The position numbers and the translations under genes are program-made. A stretch of 20,576 bases of DNA from a virus: positions 1 through 20,576 of IMG/VR virus record IMGVR_UViG_3300025889_015601; one strand, written 5' to 3'. The notes under the pieces were generated by a model. It saw only the letters and a program-made list of their open reading frames with translations. It had not been told where the DNA came from and ran no database searches. This document shows positions 19,353-20,576 of the stretch, one piece after another. How positions within the stretch are numbered: position 1 is the stretch's first letter; every line of letters begins with the position of its first letter.

Positions 19353-20495
19353 ATGGCTATCTTTCCAGAAATAAACCACATAAATGATATATTGCCTTTT
19401 ATTGCTGACCGTCCTGAATTTAAGGTCACTGATAAAGGTTGGTATTCTGCAATCAACTATATGGTTGCTTATGATGATTCTTTCGATTGTCCAGTTCGTG
19501 CAGAATGTAGAGGATTGATATTTGATAAGTCCGGCAATTTAATCTCTAGGCCTTACCATAAGTTCTTTAATGTCGGCGAGAAGTCTTACACTTCTTTAGA
19601 TTCTCTCGATTTATCTGAGCCACATGTTGTGTTAGAGAAATTAGATGGTTCTATGATTAGGCCTATTCCTTGTGATACTGGGTTTAGATTAGGAACTAAA
19701 GCAGGTGTTACTGATGTTGCCATGAATGCGGAAGTCTTTATCGCTGATAAACCAAACTATTCCAATTTTATTGAAACTTTACTTAATACCTTTACTCCTA
19801 TCTTTGAGTGGGTTTCTCGAAAGAATCGTATCGTAGTTGATTATGATAAAGACGACCTTATCTTAACCGCAATACGTGTAAATTCCACCGGTCACTATAT
19901 TGGTTATGATGCTATTCGCCGTGTAGCCGGTATTTACAACATTCCTGTCGTTAATACTGTAGAAAACAAGTCTTCTGACGATATATCTAAATTTGTTATG
20001 ACTATTCGCGACTGGGGTGATGATGTCGAGGGCATTATTATCCGTTTCGATGATGGTCGTATGCTTAAAGTCAAGACCGCTGATTATGTTCTTCGTCACA
20101 AATGCAAGGAATCTATTCGTTTAGAAAAGAATGTACTTTCTGTAATTCTTAACGACTCTTTGGACGACTTGCTTCCATTACTTGATAGTTCTCCATCTGA
20201 TCGCGATAGAATTGTTGAGTTTGCTAATGACTTTAACCTGGCCATTTTTAACTTCTGCGATACTGTCTCCAACCTCTTTGAAGAGGGCTATGCTAAGTAT
20301 CCTGAATCTAGAGATTTTGCCGTTAAGTATGTGAAGAATGTTGATCCAAAATATGCTCCGTTTCTGTATAAGATGATGAAGAGTGGTAATTCCAACTCTT
20401 GTCGTGATATTGTGACGGAATATCTAAAGAAAAACATTAACACCAAGAATAAAGTAAATAATGTTCGTTGGATATTTAACGACCTCAGTTGGTGA
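19353..20495 (+). CDS. T4 RNA ligase 1-type RNA ligase (Rnl1 family)
   Basis: 380 aa from the ATG at 19353 (an in-frame TTG at 19344 adds three residues). Motifs in order: ECRGLIFD (51-58) and RPYHKFFNVGE upstream of the active site, as in T4 Rnl1; K96-L-D-G (motif I, AMP-bound Lys; K99 in T4); FEWVSRKNRIVVDY (from 151, motif IIIa); EGIIIRF (226-232, motif IV); LKVKT (238-242, motif V). A helical C-terminal domain completes the Rnl1 length (T4: 374 aa). In T4, Rnl1 works with Pnkp to repair tRNA cut by host anticodon nucleases. No Pnkp gene is in this window. Third-codon choice seems richer in T and C than in the neighbours, hinting at separate origin, but this was not measured. Confidence 0.9.
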   Translation: MAIFPEINHINDILPFIADRPEFKVTDKGWYSAINYMVAYDDSFDCPVRAECRGLIFDKSGNLISRPYHKFFNVGEKSYTSLDSLDLSEPHVVLEKLDGSMIRPIPCDTGFRLGTKAGVTDVAMNAEVFIADKPNYSNFIETLLNTFTPIFEWVSRKNRIVVDYDKDDLILTAIRVNSTGHYIGYDAIRRVAGIYNIPVVNTVENKSSDDISKFVMTIRDWGDDVEGIIIRFDDGRMLKVKTADYVLRHKCKESIRLEKNVLSVILNDSLDDLLPLLDSSPSDRDRIVEFANDFNLAIFNFCDTVSNLFEEGYAKYPESRDFAVKYVKNVDPKYAPFLYKMMKSGNSNSCRDIVTEYLKKNINTKNKVNNVRWIFNDLSW

Positions 20496-20501
20496 TCTGA
20501 G

Positions 20502-20529
20502 TGCATAGGGTCTACACAGACTCTATGCA
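20502..20529 (+). terminator. 12-bp hairpin after the RNA ligase gene
   Basis: TGCATAGGGTCT (20502-20513) pairs with AGACTCTATGCA (20518-20529) around an ACAC loop, with a single G-T pair. It lies six bases after the stop and six before the core of cassette copy 11. There is no T-run, so it may be an RNA 3'-end stabiliser or a factor-assisted terminator. Confidence 0.6.
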
Positions 20530-20535
20530 ATTAAA

Positions 20536-20564
20536 GTTACTCACCTCCAATTGACCACTATAGT
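20536..20564 (+). promoter_or_regulatory. Promoter-like cassette, copy 11 of 11
   Basis: Invariant core; TATAGT at 20559-20564. The window ends 12 bases later, before the gene it should drive. Confidence 0.7.
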
Positions 20565-20576
20565 GTAACCACGTTG

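Noticed and set aside
10754-20564. The regular repeats as a CRISPR array or transposon ends
   Set aside because: Spacing between copies varies from about 250 to over 2000 bases with genes in between, all copies point the same way, and no transposase or spacer pattern is present.

Overview
The window reads as a stretch of a T4-like marine cyanophage genome (myovirus type, infecting Synechococcus or Prochlorococcus). Reasons: AT-rich DNA; every supportable protein gene on the + strand, tightly packed with ATGA and TGATG overlaps; a tail fibre with an S74 chaperone domain; T4-type RNA ligase and an SF2 helicase; NATAAATA-like late promoter boxes; a CP12-like protein tail; and many small proteins of the kind common in these phages. 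No rRNA, tRNA, CRISPR array or insertion sequence was found. No gene-free stretch exceeds about 185 bases.

Region 1 (1-6204): the 3' part of a tail fibre gene with about 32 repeats of 17 residues, then a sulfotransferase, a small late protein, a GT9-like glycosyltransferase, a carbamoyltransferase and a truncated glutaredoxin-like ORF. The transferases form a surface- or virion-modification module. Region 2 (6205-8962): small conserved-type phage genes in an overlapping chain, including a protein with the CP12 C-terminal Cys motif and a secreted HEGWH metallopeptidase candidate. They are served by near-consensus sigma70 promoters at 6762 and 8906. Region 3 (8962-10772): a 57-aa ORF, a very basic Ala/Lys/Arg-rich protein behind a late-type promoter that sits inside a hairpin, and a GIY-YIG homing endonuclease whose promoter lies between the arms of an inverted repeat.

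Region 4 (10754 to the end): an early-type region built from modules. A 29-bp promoter-like cassette occurs 11 times on the + strand. Its first 20 bases are identical in all copies, and the distance to the -10-like box is always the same. The cassette usually starts at the stop codon of one gene, carries stop codons in all three frames, and is followed after 16-22 bases by the next start codon, with no Shine-Dalgarno sequence. The modules carry a ligase-fold nucleotidyltransferase, an SF2 helicase, a T4 Rnl1-type RNA ligase, many micro-proteins (several single-pass membrane peptides) and five tandem pentapeptide-repeat genes with a sixth gene stub.

The most unusual features are: the cassette system and its embedded TCACCTCC octamer, identical to the 16S rRNA anti-Shine-Dalgarno sequence; the expanding pentapeptide array with a 132-bp perfect duplication; a 55-bp element duplicated 5.9 kb apart; and the architecture upstream of the homing endonuclease, which resembles the known T4 I-TevI control switch. 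Functions are inferred from motifs and memory of families; no database search was possible.
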